Assembly (NCBI GenBank): GCA_023525715.1
Contig: CM042010.1
Location: forward strand, 84,507,894 to 84,571,893
Direction: 5' to 3'
DNA: 64,000 nucleotides
DNA from: Cichorium intybus
Lineage: Eukaryota > Streptophyta > Magnoliopsida > Asterales > Asteraceae
The position numbers and the translations under genes are program-made. This document shows positions 44,595-56,741 of the stretch, one piece after another. Position 1 is the first letter of the stretch. Every line of letters starts with the position of its first letter. The notes beneath the pieces are model-generated. The model did no database searches, was not told the origin of the DNA, and saw nothing but the letters and a program-made list of their open reading frames with translations.

Positions 44595-44879
44595 GTAAGA
44601 ATCCTGAATTCACCTCATCATGCTATTTTACAACACAAGGGCAAATCTGTAAAAAGTCATGACCGAATATGGAAAATCATATTTCCTTTTCTTTCTATAC
44701 AACAATTGATGGTAAGTTAATATTAGTATTTAATCAAGAAATGGCAATGTACTTTTATTGTTTTGTTTATGATAGCATGTTACTTTCAATTCTTCCTATT
44801 ACACCATTGTCCCTTGCAATATAACAATTGATGGCACTGAATGCAATAAATAGCAACATACTTTCATTGATGTGATAAT
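44595..44879 (+). other. Intron-like DNA
   Basis: Starts GTAAGA; nothing else recognised. Confidence 0.5.
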
Positions 44880-45145
44880 GTGGTGGCTGAGAGTATGGTG
44901 ATCGAGGAATCGGAGGGAGATGTTTCCGGAATAAATGTTCAGTCGAAAGTAGATTCGGATCTTCAATCGTTGTGCCGACAACATACTCGAAATTCTGCCA
45001 CGAGTGCTGATGAGAAGCAAATGAAGCAAACCGACAGGGATATTATCATCTATTCTCCAACTATATTTTATTCTCTCATGCTACAAACTTCTACTCTTTG
45101 GGTTGACTTCGGGGAAGCCTGCAGCCACAATGGGGAAAATGGATA
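44880..45145 (+). pseudogene. Captured coding fragment, unidentified gene (v)
   Basis: An open frame reading MVIEESEGDVSGINVQSKVD, SDLQSLCRQHTRNSATSADE and KQMKQTDRD, then less convincing sequence to TAA. The first 50 codons have protein-like composition. It could belong to the same source gene as the fragment at 45839. Not recognised. Confidence 0.35.
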
Positions 45146-45838
45146 ACCAAGAAAATAACTTTATTTTTCCATCCATCGTGTTTTAGGTTGATGATGATAT
45201 TTCAGTTTCTCGCCCTTTATGCTTATTGTGCAGTAAAACAATAATGGTTAGGATACCAATACCATTGAAAAGATGAGTAGGTTTGGAGTTCTGATTGAAG
45301 GTAATCTTTTTTGAAATCAATAATTAATTTGAGTCAAAATTAGAAACTATGATCAATGCAGCTTAATATGACTCATAAATGTTTGAAGGTTGTCAACCTT
45401 TAAACAGTCTGCGAAACCGGATGCCATTCATCTTATGTGATGCATCTGATAATTTGATGTGGATTAAATAGGCTATAAATCCTGCAATGGATATGATCTC
45501 TCTTCGATTCTACAACACGAATATATGAAAGTATGTTGCTTTTTCATGGATTTAGCCCTAAAATAAAGACTGAAAAATTAAAGAACACTATTGATGTCGC
45601 TTTGATGGTTATGCAGGTTGCATGCTATTACTAATTGACAAGGCATGGGAGAGCTATCATGATGTTAAGTTGTATGATCGAAGCTTAATATGGTAAACTT
45701 TTTAAAATTACTAAAATACCCTCATTAAATTATTGTATTTTTTGTCCGTTAAATCGACTCATGAACTGATTGTTTTGTATCGATGATGTTCTTTTTCTTC
45801 TTTAAATTGGGTTTCTAAGATGGAAAAATCATATTACA
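45146..45838 (+). other. Non-coding DNA inside the Helitron
   Basis: AT-rich; no exon-like stretch I can defend. Confidence 0.5.
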
Positions 45839-46024
45839 ATGACTCAATCTGCAGAAAACCTTAAAACCCCAAGACTACGAATGTCATGGGCTGACATGGC
45901 TCAGGAGGAGATGGAGGCTGAGGAAGAGGGGCAATTTGGTAATTTCAGTGGCCCATTCGCAGAGACTGGTGGAAGGATGAAAGTTACCCGAAAACCAGAA
46001 TTGTCAAGAGAACAAAGGGATTAG
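45839..46024 (+). pseudogene. Possible ALKBH9-type RNA demethylase fragment
   Basis: The frame reads LKTPRLRMSWADMAQEEMEA then VTRKPELSREQRD and a TAG. An acidic patch after SWADMAQE and a LSREQR segment are features I associate with the region upstream of the catalytic domain in plant ALKBH9-type RNA demethylases. No 2-oxoglutarate/iron-binding region is present. It stops 36 bp before the Helitron terminal hairpin. Identification is from memory of short motifs and is tentative. Confidence 0.35.
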
Positions 46025-46060
46025 AAAAAAATAAGTTCATTCTCCCCATTCTCCCCTCGA

Positions 46061-46088
46061 CCCGTGCAAAGCACGGGTTACCCACTAG
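46061..46088 (+). other. Helitron 3' terminus (hairpin plus CTAG)
   Basis: GC-rich stem CCCGTGC/GCACGGG with loop AAA, then TTACCCA and CTAG, followed by host T at 46089. This hairpin acts as transposition terminator in rolling-circle elements. Confidence 0.82.
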
Positions 46089-46165
46089 TTTATCTTAAAT
46101 ACCATTCTTCAACTACTAAATTTTTAGCAGCACAACTTTGGTGCCACCATACAAAGTTTGAAAAG

Positions 46166-46795
46166 ATGAGTGTCTTGGTGTCCTGGGCAAGGAAAGAAGT
46201 TGCTCGTTTAAGAACTCAAAAGGCTAAGCCTTTGCTGCTTCCTCCCACATCTCAGTCTCAGGTACGTCTTTCTCTACCATCATCACAGATGCAAACACGT
46301 GCTACGTTTTATGAAATAGATTCCCAGTCTCATTTCATGTTAGTTAAAGAATAAATTCTGTTTTCATGTTTACATAGTTTTTGTTCCTTTTCTCAAAGCA
46401 TAAATTCTGTCCGCTGAACAGGTTGGAGAAATTGAAATTCTAGCCGACGTACGGTGCACGGAATGCAGAATCAAGGTAGCAGAAGAAATGTCAAAAATGA
46501 AAGGTAAGATGTCAAAATGGAAAAGTTTTTCTTCTACGAAACACGAGTATATGAAAATTTAAATTTATGACTGGACAGAGGCATATACTTTAACCTCGAT
46601 GTCAACCAATGATAAATAGCGAAGTGTATCACATCATTGATTGTGATTTTAAAACTAGATGCTAAGAAGTTAAAGTTTGTTATGACATCGTAAGAAAATA
46701 TTGGTTATATGTTCGTAGGTATGGAGTCCATAGAGGTTGATGTGTTGGGGAAGAAGGTGATACTCATTCAAAGATCCTTCACCGACAACATATGA
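46166..46795 (+). CDS. Small heavy-metal-associated (HMA) domain protein, three exons
   Basis: Predicted exons 46166-46261, 46422-46503 and 46719-46795, each bounded by GT and AG and in matching phase (0, then 1), giving 84 residues and TGA at 46793-46795. The first exon is basic (SWARKEVARLRTQKAKP). The second and third form an HMA fold: EIEILADVRCTECRIKVAEE, then GMESIEVDVLGKKVILI, with CxxC metal-binding cysteines and the beta-strand pattern of ATX1-like chaperones and HMA proteins. There is no isoprenylation motif at the C-terminus. All splice sites and the frame are intact, unlike the captured fragments just upstream. The ATG was chosen as the first in frame; an upstream exon lost to the Helitron insertion is possible. 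Confidence 0.62.
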
Positions 46796-47459
46796 TCAAT
46801 TATTGAGCTCTTGTTTTTTTGGTATGTACTTTGTGTAGATGAATATCTTCATATATGATCCTTAATTGATTAAAGAAGGAACATACTGCATATACAGGAA
46901 TATTAACTATTCACGAGTAGGCATGTCCTCAATCATGTTACATTTGTCGGGGGAGAATATTGTACTTATGCAGAATTTTGTCATTTCTTTTGCACCTTAT
47001 GGATGTACCTAACCGGTAATATGATTATTTTGCTTTACCAACTTTTGTTTATGTATTGGTAATTGTTAGAATGCGGCTTGGATTTTAATGACCCCTATAA
47101 GTAGCACGATCGGGAATGAAAATTTTGTTGTGCTAGGTAACCTGACAGAAGTTACCACATGAATGTATTTATACTAAAACTAACCCTATTCATGTATCGG
47201 TAAGTAATAGTTAAAGGTTTTGATAAGGGCTGAAAATTGATCATGTATAACATATATAGATTTTGTCAAGTTTTCGTGTTATTTGTATTATTCCTATTCT
47301 TAATAGAAAAAAGAGTAAATTGCATAAATGGTTATTTTTGTAGGGTGAAATAGGCAATTTTAATGCACCTTTTTTGTATCACAATGCTCGTTTTTGTGGT
47401 TCTATTATTATTATATTTTTGCATAAGTAATCCCATCGGTACAAAATTTGCATATGGTC
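46796..47459. other. Downstream of the HMA gene, no feature
   Basis: AT-rich; probably 3' UTR and intergenic DNA. Nothing else recognised. Confidence 0.5.
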
Positions 47460-48260
47460 TCACAAAAAACCGTGACCATATGCCTTTAGTCACATGGTTT
47501 TATTTCATGAAAAGTGTGAACAAATGTCGCGTCATTTTACATAACATATGACTACATTCATTTAGTGTGGCTGTATCAACTGAAAAATTGTGGCCGTATA
47601 AAAAAGTGTGGCTAATGTGTAGGAATAGTTGTTAAAGCAATCAAGCATTTTGTTCAAAAATTGTGGCCGTAAACTCTTTTTAAACACACAAGTGCATTTC
47701 GATGCTGGCTATTTTGCATGGAATGACAACATGAATAGATTGTATCTGTGGTCATAAGTGTTGATATATCAAGTATTTTTTTCAATAACCGTGACCATAA
47801 ACTCTTTACAGACAAAAATGTAAATTTCGCTAGTGAGTATCATTCATCCAATAGTCACCTGAAGTTTTTTTCACTTTGGTCTTTGCTATGATATAGTCAC
47901 AGAAGATTATTTATTTGAGATTTTAGACACATGAAATTAAGAAAATCATGACCAAAGTGTTGTTGTAATCAAGCATTTGTCGAATGATTGTGGCCATAAA
48001 CTCTTTCCAGACACACAAGTCTATTGATAGTGACTATTATAAAAAGATTTGTTATTTAAAACTTTAGGCACATGGAATTTTGTAAACTGTGGCCAAAAGT
48101 GTTGTTGTAATGAAACATTTTGTTAAATGACTATGACCATAACCTATTTCTAGTAACAAAAGTATTTTTGGATAGTGACTATCATTCATCTAATGGTAAC
48201 ATGCAATTATTGTTAATGTGGCCTTTGCTAATATTTAGTTACATGAAGTTTTATTAGCAT
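47460..48260. repeat. Decayed array with GTGGCCATAAACTCTTT motifs
   Basis: At least four units, with the motif at about 47663, 47791, 47990 and 48122, preceded by AATCAAGCATTTTGT and followed by AGACACACAAGT and ATAGTGACTAT. Spacing is uneven (about 130-200 bp). It looks like subterminal repeats of a DNA transposon or a degraded satellite. No clear terminal inverted repeat was found. Confidence 0.65.
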
Positions 48261-48297
48261 GACGTTTTTTTATCATTTTGACACACAATAATCTAGG

Positions 48298-48570
48298 ATG
48301 CTGATCTGCAGTCGTTGTTGAGGTAAAAATAAATAACCATAATATCACCAATAGATAGGACAAGTAAGGGTCAAATCCAGAGAGTTCGGTGTCAAACTAT
48401 TGTGTCAAGTGATTTGTGAGAGAAATACAAGCTAAGAATAATGTCACCATTAAAGCTAGACACTGTAAACTCTATACTAAAACTATTTAAATCAGAAAAT
48501 CTCAATAACACAAATAGGAAACTTCATATTCGGAATTAGTTAAAGTAAACACACATGTTTATCTTCCCCT
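48298..48570 (+). repeat. LTR fragment resembling Athila-type LTRs
   Basis: GCAGTCGTTGTTGAGGTAAAAATA and ACAAGTAAGGGTCAAATCCAGAGAG recall the start of element C's LTR (GCAGTCGTCGATG, GTAAGGGTCGAACC-GTGGAG). It ends abruptly where element F begins. Confidence 0.4.
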
Positions 48571-48744
48571 GATAATATTTTAATTAGAAACTATATTAAT
48601 TAATTAGAAATTAATCTGGAATTAATTGGAATTAATTTGGTGATTAAATTAATTAATTAAAGGTGCAGGGACTGAAATTGTAATTACTCAATAGTTGAGT
48701 GAGTGACAATTTTGGCAGGCCAGAAGCTAGCGAAAACTATATAT

Positions 48745-48848
<104 letters not shown>

Positions 48849-48955
48849 GATTTTAAGATGTAGAAAAATAAGAGTTTGAGTTGTAAGATAAAGACTTATA
48901 TTATTTGAATTCAAAAAGGTTTATCTCTAACGCTTATCTGGTTATCTGCTGGAGG

Positions 48956-48965
48956 CTATAAATAA
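48956..48965 (+). promoter_or_regulatory. TATA box in element F LTR
   Basis: CTATAAATAA at the same place as the CTATAAATAG box of element E. Confidence 0.6.
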
Positions 48966-49217
48966 GGAGCCTCTGACCCTCATTTGTCTGCGCCATTTTT
49001 CCCCTCTCTCTCTCTCTGAAGATTTCGTGACCTACTTGCTCCCTGGGTGTGACTACATTTGAGGCAATATAATTTTGTTGCTTTGCTTCCAAGATTCGCT
49101 AAAAGGTTGGTTTTTCTGATTCTCTTCTTTTGGTTTATTTTTCTGGGCCTATAGGATTTTGTTATATGTTTAATTAGAAGAAAACTTAGATCCTCATAGT
49201 TGTAGAAAACCTTTCAG

Positions 49218-49230
49218 TGGTATCAGAGCT
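49218..49230 (+). other. Primer binding site of element F (initiator Met tRNA)
   Basis: TGGTATCAGAGCT one base after the LTR. Confidence 0.95.
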
Positions 49231-49794
49231 TTTTGGTTGTTTTCTTGTTAAACTACTATAACTGTTATCCTTAAAATTAGGGTTTAATGTTTTTAAACCC
49301 TAATATGGCCAAATCGAAATTAGGGTTAGGGTTTTGAAAACCCTAGCCCCTCCCCTCCTAGTTGGCGATTTCTATTAGGGTTTTTAGATGGTATTCTATT
49401 TTTGGTAACTTTAATTTGAATAATTAAATTGATAACCTTAAACCCATTATTTGAAATCGAAAATTAGGGGGTTTAAGATAGGTTTAAATTAATTTGATTA
49501 ATTTGGTAAAACCTATCAACATTTGAATTAATTTAATTAATTGGTAATTAAAAGATAATTCAAGGATTTAATTTAATTTAATTTAATTGTTTTAAATTGG
49601 CGAAAAAAATTAAAAGATAAATCCTAAAATATTTTAAAAGGTTTAAAATATCATATTTAATTAATTTAATTAATTGGTTAATTAAAATATAATTAAATCG
49701 ATTTTAAAGGTTTAATTTAATTTTAAATTTAATAGTTTAAATTACAATAAATTAAAAGATAAACCAAAAACATTTTAAAAGGTTTAAAATTCAT

Positions 49795-49887
<93 letters not shown>

Positions 49888-50680
49888 TAAAAGTTAATAT
49901 TATATATATAAGATTTAATGGTTAGTCAAATCAATAGTAGGCCTCATTCACGAAGCTGATCTATAAAGTGGGTATAAGGAGACTGCCTATAAAATGGCGG
50001 TCTAATGGGTGTCCACTCTCACCCACCGCTCGCCTGATCAGTGGAGGGTCGTTAGCCGAACGGGTTTGATAGGACCGCCTAATATCATTAAAAGTATAAT
50101 GATATTATTCAAAGTACTAGAACAATTTAATAAAATCCCAATCTAGTTACTTTAGGAAAAATGTGAATTGGTGCTAACCCATGAAATTGCACATTGCACT
50201 TTATGAAACATTGGTGGAGCGTGTGTGGTTTACCGGCACGCCAATTGGGGTTCATAAAGAGTTGCAATGGGTTTCTCGGGTGTTGTCATTATTGATGGAG
50301 CGTGTGTGGTTTACCGGCACATCAATTAGAGATGACAACTGACCCCGAGAGTACCAAGCTAATTTGCATGGTTTTTCACACCCGGTTTGTGATCCTCGGT
50401 ATCCCAGTCACAAACAGTGGGGCACATCCGAGATTAAACATGCTATTGAACAGTTCAATAAATCTCAAAAGAAACTAGGAAATCCATTTTAATAAGATTA
50501 TCTTTCTGCGGTGGAATTGGCTGAATCGTCATTCGCCTACCTTATAAAATTTACAATATTGATTACGGCATCCCTCTTTGAGATTGTAAATTGTTATTGT
50601 AGGATCCTAGCCTTATAATTATTATTGGGTTATTATAAGGATTATTATATACATCTAATTAAAATTATCTTCTTTTATAG
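49231..50680 (+). other. Element F untranslated leader
   Basis: The first about 550 bp match element E. Then an (AT)n run (49797-49881) and two copies of GGAGCGTGTGTGGTTTACCG-GCAC at 50215-50239 and 50296-50320. Long leaders between primer site and gag often hold packaging signals. Confidence 0.7.
49797..49881. repeat. (TA)n microsatellite, about 42 units
   Basis: In element F's leader; absent from the matching region of element E. Confidence 0.96.
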
Positions 50681-51811
50681 ATGTCTTCTTTTGATCAATC
50701 CGCCCCCCACTCCAACTCCAATGTTACCTCTATCTTGTCATTGTGCTCCAAAGTGACGTTGGACGGCACTAACTATAATGACTGGATCCGTAACATAAAG
50801 ATGGCTCTAAGGTTTGAACATAAAAAGTATGTTCTAGAAACCGAGCTTGTTGAAATTGACCCTGATACTGATACTCCCGAAGAACTCGCCCAATACACAA
50901 ATCATTCTGATGATGCAACCAAAGTGGCTTGCATCATGATAGCCACTATGAACCCAGAATTGCAGAGAATTTATGAAGACTACGGGCCCTACGAGATGCA
51001 CAAAGAGCTCCCATAAAAATTCCGCAAGCAGGAGCGCATCGAGAGGCGCGAGGTGGTCAAAGCCTTCACCAACGGGAAGCCAAGGGATGGAGAGTCCATC
51101 TGCAACCATGTGCAGAGGATGCAAGGATACGTGGAGAGGCTTAGAATGCTTGAGATGCCAGTCCATGAGGATTTAGCTATAGACATAGTGCTGAATTCTC
51201 TACCTAGTTCATATGACCAGTTCACACTGGCGTATCATTTGAACAACTCTCAGGCCACTCTGGCCAAGTTGCATCGCATGTTCCGTACTGTTGAAGATGG
51301 GATGAAGGGTAAAAGTGTACCCTCAGTTAGCCAACCCGTCTTGGCAATTGGTGGTAGAAAGGGGAAGAAGAGAAAGGACCCTCCCAATCAGAATTGGAGG
51401 GAAAAGGTCCATGCTGGGTCATCCAGCAGTGGCTCGAGACCCAAGGCTTCTGGCGTTCCTCACAATGCCAACCCCAAGGAAGCTGACTGCTTCTACTGCA
51501 AGGAAAAGGGCCATTGGAAGAGAAGCTGCCCGCGATACTTGCAAGATTTGAAAGATGGCAAAGTGAAGCCGTCTTCAACAGGTATATTCACTATCTCTAA
51601 AAACTCACCATCTTCCGGTTCTTGGGTCCTTGATACAGGATGTGGTTTTCACATTTGTTCTGATTTGCAGGGCCTAAAGGAAAGCAGGGAGGTGGAGCAC
51701 GGTAGATTGAACCTGATCATGGGAAACAGGAGATCGTCTCCTGTCACCAAGATCGGAATCTATAGTTTAGCGCTTAGTAGTGGTGTTTGTTTATAGCTTT
51801 TAAATTGTTGC
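50681..51811 (+). pseudogene. Element F gag and start of protease
   Basis: ATG at 50681. Copia-type gag: TLDGTNYNDWIRNIKMALR at the N-terminus, a TAA at 51014-51016, then LNSLPSSYDQFTLAYHLN, a basic linker, one CCHC knuckle (CFYCKEKGHWKRSC) and the protease motif WVLDTGCGFHIC (DTG active site). A second in-frame TAG at about 51793 precedes the element G insertion. Typical codon pattern and order for Ty1/copia. Confidence 0.9.
51807..51811. repeat. Target duplication GTTGC, left of element G
   Basis: Repeated at 61369-61373. Confidence 0.95.
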
Positions 51812-54192
51812 TGTAACACCGCTTTTCTTTTACCATATTTTAATACAAATACAGTTTACTTTACAAACATATTTTACAACTCGTGACTATAAAATAGCCA
51901 CTTAAACTTTTTTTATTTATTTTACAAATTCAAACTCAAGGGGGTATTACAGACTCAATACAGATACCATAATTTAAACTTACAATACATTAACCGGTCC
52001 CAACTGCAACCTCCGCTCCTTTCACCTAAGTACATAGCATTTCAAAAATAGTATACGTGAGACATAAAGCCTCGTGAGTAATATGGGTTTAGACCCAAAA
52101 CTTTTCTGTTCAAAACTTGAAATATTAAAAGTACACTGCTCAAAACTGATTTATATCATAAATCTCAAAATGTCTTACTATCTTTACTTTTAAGCTTTAA
52201 AAATACTTTCTTCCTCAAAACTGCTTTCTTTCTCTTTTTCTTGTGACCAACTGAAACTCATGAATTAAGTTATTTTAATTCATTCTACTAGCTCCCCTCG
52301 CGGGACAGAACAGATCCGCCCACTCGGTTATGCTCATTCTGTCTCCCCTTTGTGACTTGGAACGGATTCAAGCACAAGGGTATACTTAAGCTAGACAACT
52401 ACTTCGCGACGGGAGGTACCATCCCAGTAGTGTCTTCTGATCCCCCGATTATGTGGGTGATCCTAGTCCGGACAACTGGCTCATACTTCTTTCTTTCTTT
52501 AATTCTTACTTCATTTCATCTCAAATTGGTCAAAATGGGACACAATTTGTAAACAACTCTTACTCAAACATTTTATAACTCTTTACTGAAAATACTTTCA
52601 AAAAAAACTGATTTTGACATCTTAGTTCACATAAGGAACTCCTTTCAAAATACTTTGCAAACCATACTTTAAAATTCTGTTTAAAACACTAAGCCCTTGT
52701 ATAAAGCTTCTTTCAAAACTATTTTCCAAACTTTAGTATTTATAAACATTTGGAAATCTTACTTTTCTGAAAATAACATTTTGCTATGTACTATAGAAAT
52801 CCTCATAAAACTCACCTTGGTTTTACTACGGTTCACTAGGCTTCACGTACGCCTTTTCCTTTCCCGTGCACAATAACGTTTGAAGCACCACCTATACAAG
52901 TAGTATATATAAATACCCAATATAATTAACTCTATAATGCTAAAGTCTCATATAACATAACTCTAGGTTATAATAAATGTATAGCCATTAATAAACTCGT
53001 TTAACGGTTTTCTCCAAGATACGCGTATATTGCTACAGTACCCCCGAGGGGTCGTATTTCAGTTCCGACTCTTTTCCATGAAATCTTAGGCCATATTAGA
53101 CTTGTGTTTCAAATTTGGAGTTCATTGGACAAGTCTAGCTCAAATTCTAAAAATCAAGTTTTGACGTGAATAGTGATTTTAGCCACTGCCGCTACAGTGA
53201 CTTTTCCGCAAGGTCGGATTACGGATTTGACCATTCCCGACATGTTCTTATACCATTTTAGGGTTATGGCTAAAATTTCAGATCAATCGGAAATGTCTAG
53301 CTATGGTTTCTAGCGTTTGGATTTCTAACATTTTTAACATTTTTGGTCCCTGTCTGAAGGGCACTGTAGCACGCAGTGCACTGTAGCACGCAGTTTTCAC
53401 CCATTAAGTCCTTAATCTATGTCTTAATCATATGGGGTTTGTTCCTTGACTAAAACCCTCCATTAGTACAAGGTTTTAAGCTATTAAAATCGTTTGAATC
53501 AATCAAATGCAAGAATTGAAGTTCTTGACCAAACTTGAAATTTCTCAAGAATAGCAATCTACTTCCATGTTTTTGAGTTAAGCTCTTAGCAAATGACTTA
53601 TTGGAAGCATTTGCCACTTAAACCCCATGGTTCATGACTGAATTTGCAGTTTCAATTCATCTCAAAGACCACATCAAGAACACCCACAAAACCTAGGTTA
53701 AACAAAGGAAATCTTACCTTGGAATCACCAATTCCAACCTTGTTTCTTTTGATTTCTTGGCAATTCCCTTGAGCTCCCGTGTTTTTCTTCTCTCTAGCTC
53801 TCTCTCGTGCTCTCTAGAATCCTCTCAACTGATTTCTGAACATAGAGAGTAATAACTCTCTTATTTTATATTTAATATTTATAAAATAATTACATTTTGG
53901 TCCCTAATCTTCTAATTTCTTCACAAGAGTGGTCCTAAGACCCAAAATCTTGCAATAATGTTCCATTAACTTCCAACTTGACATTTTCTTGACAATTTGG
54001 TCATTTTCATGTCAAATGACCATTTTGCCCTTTTTGGCCATATTTCACTATTCATGCGGTAAAACTCCAAATTTCACATAATCTCTTATTTCCTATATTA
54101 TAATTTCACAAATACATATTATTTTACATAATAGTCGTACAACGTGTCAAAAGACGGTTTTACCCTTTACAACTTTTTCGCGGGTTCTTACA
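51812..54192 (-). repeat. Element G 3' LTR
   Basis: On plus TGTAACACCGC...GGGTTCTTACA. A 17-bp unit GCACTGTAGCACGCAGT is tandemly doubled at 53361-53394. Confidence 0.96.
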
Positions 54193-54206
54193 GTCACCCC
54201 TCCTTA
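54193..54206 (-). other. Polypurine tract of element G
   Basis: TTAAGGAGGGGTGAC on minus between the pol stop and the 3' LTR. Confidence 0.85.
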
Positions 54207-56741
54207 AGCGGATTCCGTCCTCGGAATCTTTTCGTAATCTGTGAAATTCGGATATCTTCTCTTCATTTCTTCTAGCGTCTCCCAAGTTAGGTTTGACCCT
54301 AATGGGTGCTTCCACTTGACTAGTACAAGGTCAATCTTCTTGTTCCTTAGCTTCTTAGTCTGCATTTCCAGGATGGCTTCGGGTTCCTCAATCAGTTTGC
54401 TAGGAGTCTCCACTCTTAAGTCTTTGTACGGTATTACTAACTCTTCTTTACCAAAGTACTTTTTCAAGTAGCATACATGAAAAGTATCATGTATTCCACT
54501 AAGTTCGGGTGGTAATTCCAGCTTGTACGCTTGTAACCCAACTCTCTTCAGGATTCTAAAAGGTCCAATGTATCTTGGACTCAGCTTTCCTCTCTTGCCA
54601 AATCTGACCACTCCCTTCCATGGCGACACTTTTATCATCACCAAATCTCCTTCTTGCAAGTCATACGGTTTCTTCTTTAGATTTGAGTAACTCCTTTGCC
54701 GATCTTGTGCTGCTTTCATGTTGGCTTGAATTACTCCAATCTTCTCATTAGTTACTCTAACAATCTCTGGTCCTGTAAGCTTAGTCTCACCCGCTTCCAA
54801 CCAGCACAAAGGAGTTCTACACTTTCTACCATACAATGCCTCGAAGGGTGGCATTTTAATGCTAGAATGGTAGCTGTTGTTGTATGAAAACTCCACTAAT
54901 GGTAGGTGTTCATCCCAACTGCCTCCAAATTCCATCACGCATGACCGTAGCATGTCTTCTAATGTCTGAATTGTTCGTTCACTCTGACCATCTGTTTGTG
55001 GATGATATGATGTACTTAGCTGAATTCTTGTCCCCATTTTATCTTGTAAAGCTCTCCAAAAGTTAGAGGTAAATCTGGGGTCTCTGTCTGACACGATAGA
55101 CAACGGTGCACCATATCTTCTTAACACTTCATCTGTATACAACTGGGCTAACTGCTCCAATGGAGTAGTTTCTTTTATGGCTAGAAATAGTGCACTCTTG
55201 GTCAATCGGTCCACTATGACCCATATACTATCATGACCTCTTCTCGTTCTCGGTAACCCGACAACCAAGTCTATGGTTACATCTTCCCACTTTCCGGCTG
55301 GAATATGCAATGACTGAGCATCCCCATGCGGGACCTGATGTTCCGCCTTGACTTGTGCACATATAACACACTTGGAGATGTACTTAGCTATCTTCTTCTT
55401 CATTCCAGGCCACCAATACTGTCTTTTCAGATCTTGATAAGTCTTGGTACTCCCTGGATGTATGGAATACTTTGACTTATGCGACTCTTCTAGAATTAGC
55501 TTTCTCAATCCTCCTGCTTTTGGTACCCAAATGCGGTTTCTGAAGGTCTTCAACCCTTGACTGTTGGTCTCAAACTGTATGTCTTTTCCTAGCTTTTCAT
55601 CTTTTAAGTCTCCACTTTCTTCAACTTTCTGCTGAGCTGCTTTGATCTGTTCTATAATACTGGACACCAGTTCTATGCACATCGACCTTGCCTTGATTCT
55701 TTTCTCAGGAGCTTTTCTACTTAATGCATCTGCTACTACATTTGCTTTACCCGGATGGTATACAATGTCGCAATCATAGTCACTGATCAGCTCTAGCCAT
55801 CTACTCTGTCTCATGTTCAACTCTTTTTGAGTGAACACATACTGCAAACTCTTGTGATCGGTGAATAACTTGCACTTTGTACCATACAAATAATGTCTCC
55901 AAATCTTCAAGGCAAATACGATCGCTGCAAGTTCTAGATCGTGGGTTGTGTACTTTTTCTCTGGATCTTTCAATTGTCTGGATGTGTATGCTATAACCTT
56001 TCCTCTTTGCATCAACACACAGCCAAGCCCCCGATGAGATACATCGCTGTATACTTCAAAGTCTTTTGTCCCATCTGGCAATGTAAGGACAGGCGCGTTA
56101 CACAACTTCTCTTTTAATGTAGCAAAAGCTCTTTCTTGTTCTTCTTGCCATCTAAATTTCTCTTCTTTCCGGGTTAGTCGTGTAAGTGGCACTGCTATAC
56201 GGGAGAAATCCTGAATAAATCTCCGGTAATACCCGGCAAGACCGAGAAAACTTCTAACTTCTGTTGGCGTCTTAGGTGGCCCCCATTTCATCACTGCTTC
56301 AACTTTTGCTGGATCAACTTTTATACCTTGGATAGAAACAACATGTCCAAGGAATTGCACCTCTCGCATCCAAAACTCGCACTTGGAAAACTTTGCATAT
56401 AGCTGTTCTCGCTTTAAGGTCTCAAGTACTGCTCGCAAGTGACTCGCATGCTCTTCTTTATTCTTTGAGTATATCAGTATGTCATCTATGAACACTATAA
56501 CAAACCGGTCTAGAAACGGTTTACAGACCCGATTCATTAAGTCCATAAAAATCGCTGGTGCATTCGTAAGACCGAATGGCATTACTAGGAACTCGTAATG
56601 CCCATATCGTGTACGGAATGCTGTCTTTTCTACATCACTTTCTTTTACCCTGACTTGGTGATACCCAGATCTCAGATCAATTTTAGAAAAATAATCTGCA
56701 CCTTGTAGCTGATCGAACAAATCGTCTATTCTGGGCAGCGG
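54204..56741 (-). pseudogene. Element G pol: RT, RNase H, integrase, chromodomain-like tail
   Basis: Continues the gag-protease frame directly after a TAA (56742-56744) and runs 840 codons without a further stop. RT: PRIDDLFDQL region, YFSKIDLRSGYHQVRV, MPFGLTNAPAIFMDL, VIVFIDDILIYSK (catalytic DD). RNase H: FEVYSDVSHRGLGCV (usual DAS is DVS), DLELAAIVFALKIWRHYLYG, FTDHKSLQYV, ADALSRK. Integrase: HHCC region around SIHPGSTKTYQDLKRQYWWP and CVICAQVKAEH, then DLVVGLP, SIVSDRDPRF, YHPQTDGQSERTIQTLEDM with the DDE acids. GPFRILKRVG and IDLVLVKWKHPLGSNLTWE are the GPY/F and chromodomain-like modules that steer insertion in chromoviruses. Confidence 0.95.

Larger units (their letters stand above)
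39929..46088 (+). mobile_element. Probable gene-capturing Helitron
   Basis: The 3' end is classical: a hairpin CCCGTGC-AAA-GCACGGG at 46061-46077, seven bases, then CTAG (46085-46088) followed by T. The 5' end is less sure; TCTATTAATTAAAAAGTGTG at 39929 resembles Helitron 5' termini but is preceded by T rather than the usual A. Between them lie exon-like fragments of several unrelated genes, all on the plus strand, with intron remnants and no Rep/helicase, as in non-autonomous Helitrons. No terminal inverted repeats or target duplications are expected for rolling-circle transposons. Confidence 0.68.

Noticed and set aside
52352..52552. Identical 66-codon ORFs at 52352 and 59528
   Set aside because: Repeated because they lie in the two LTRs of element G; no protein evidence.
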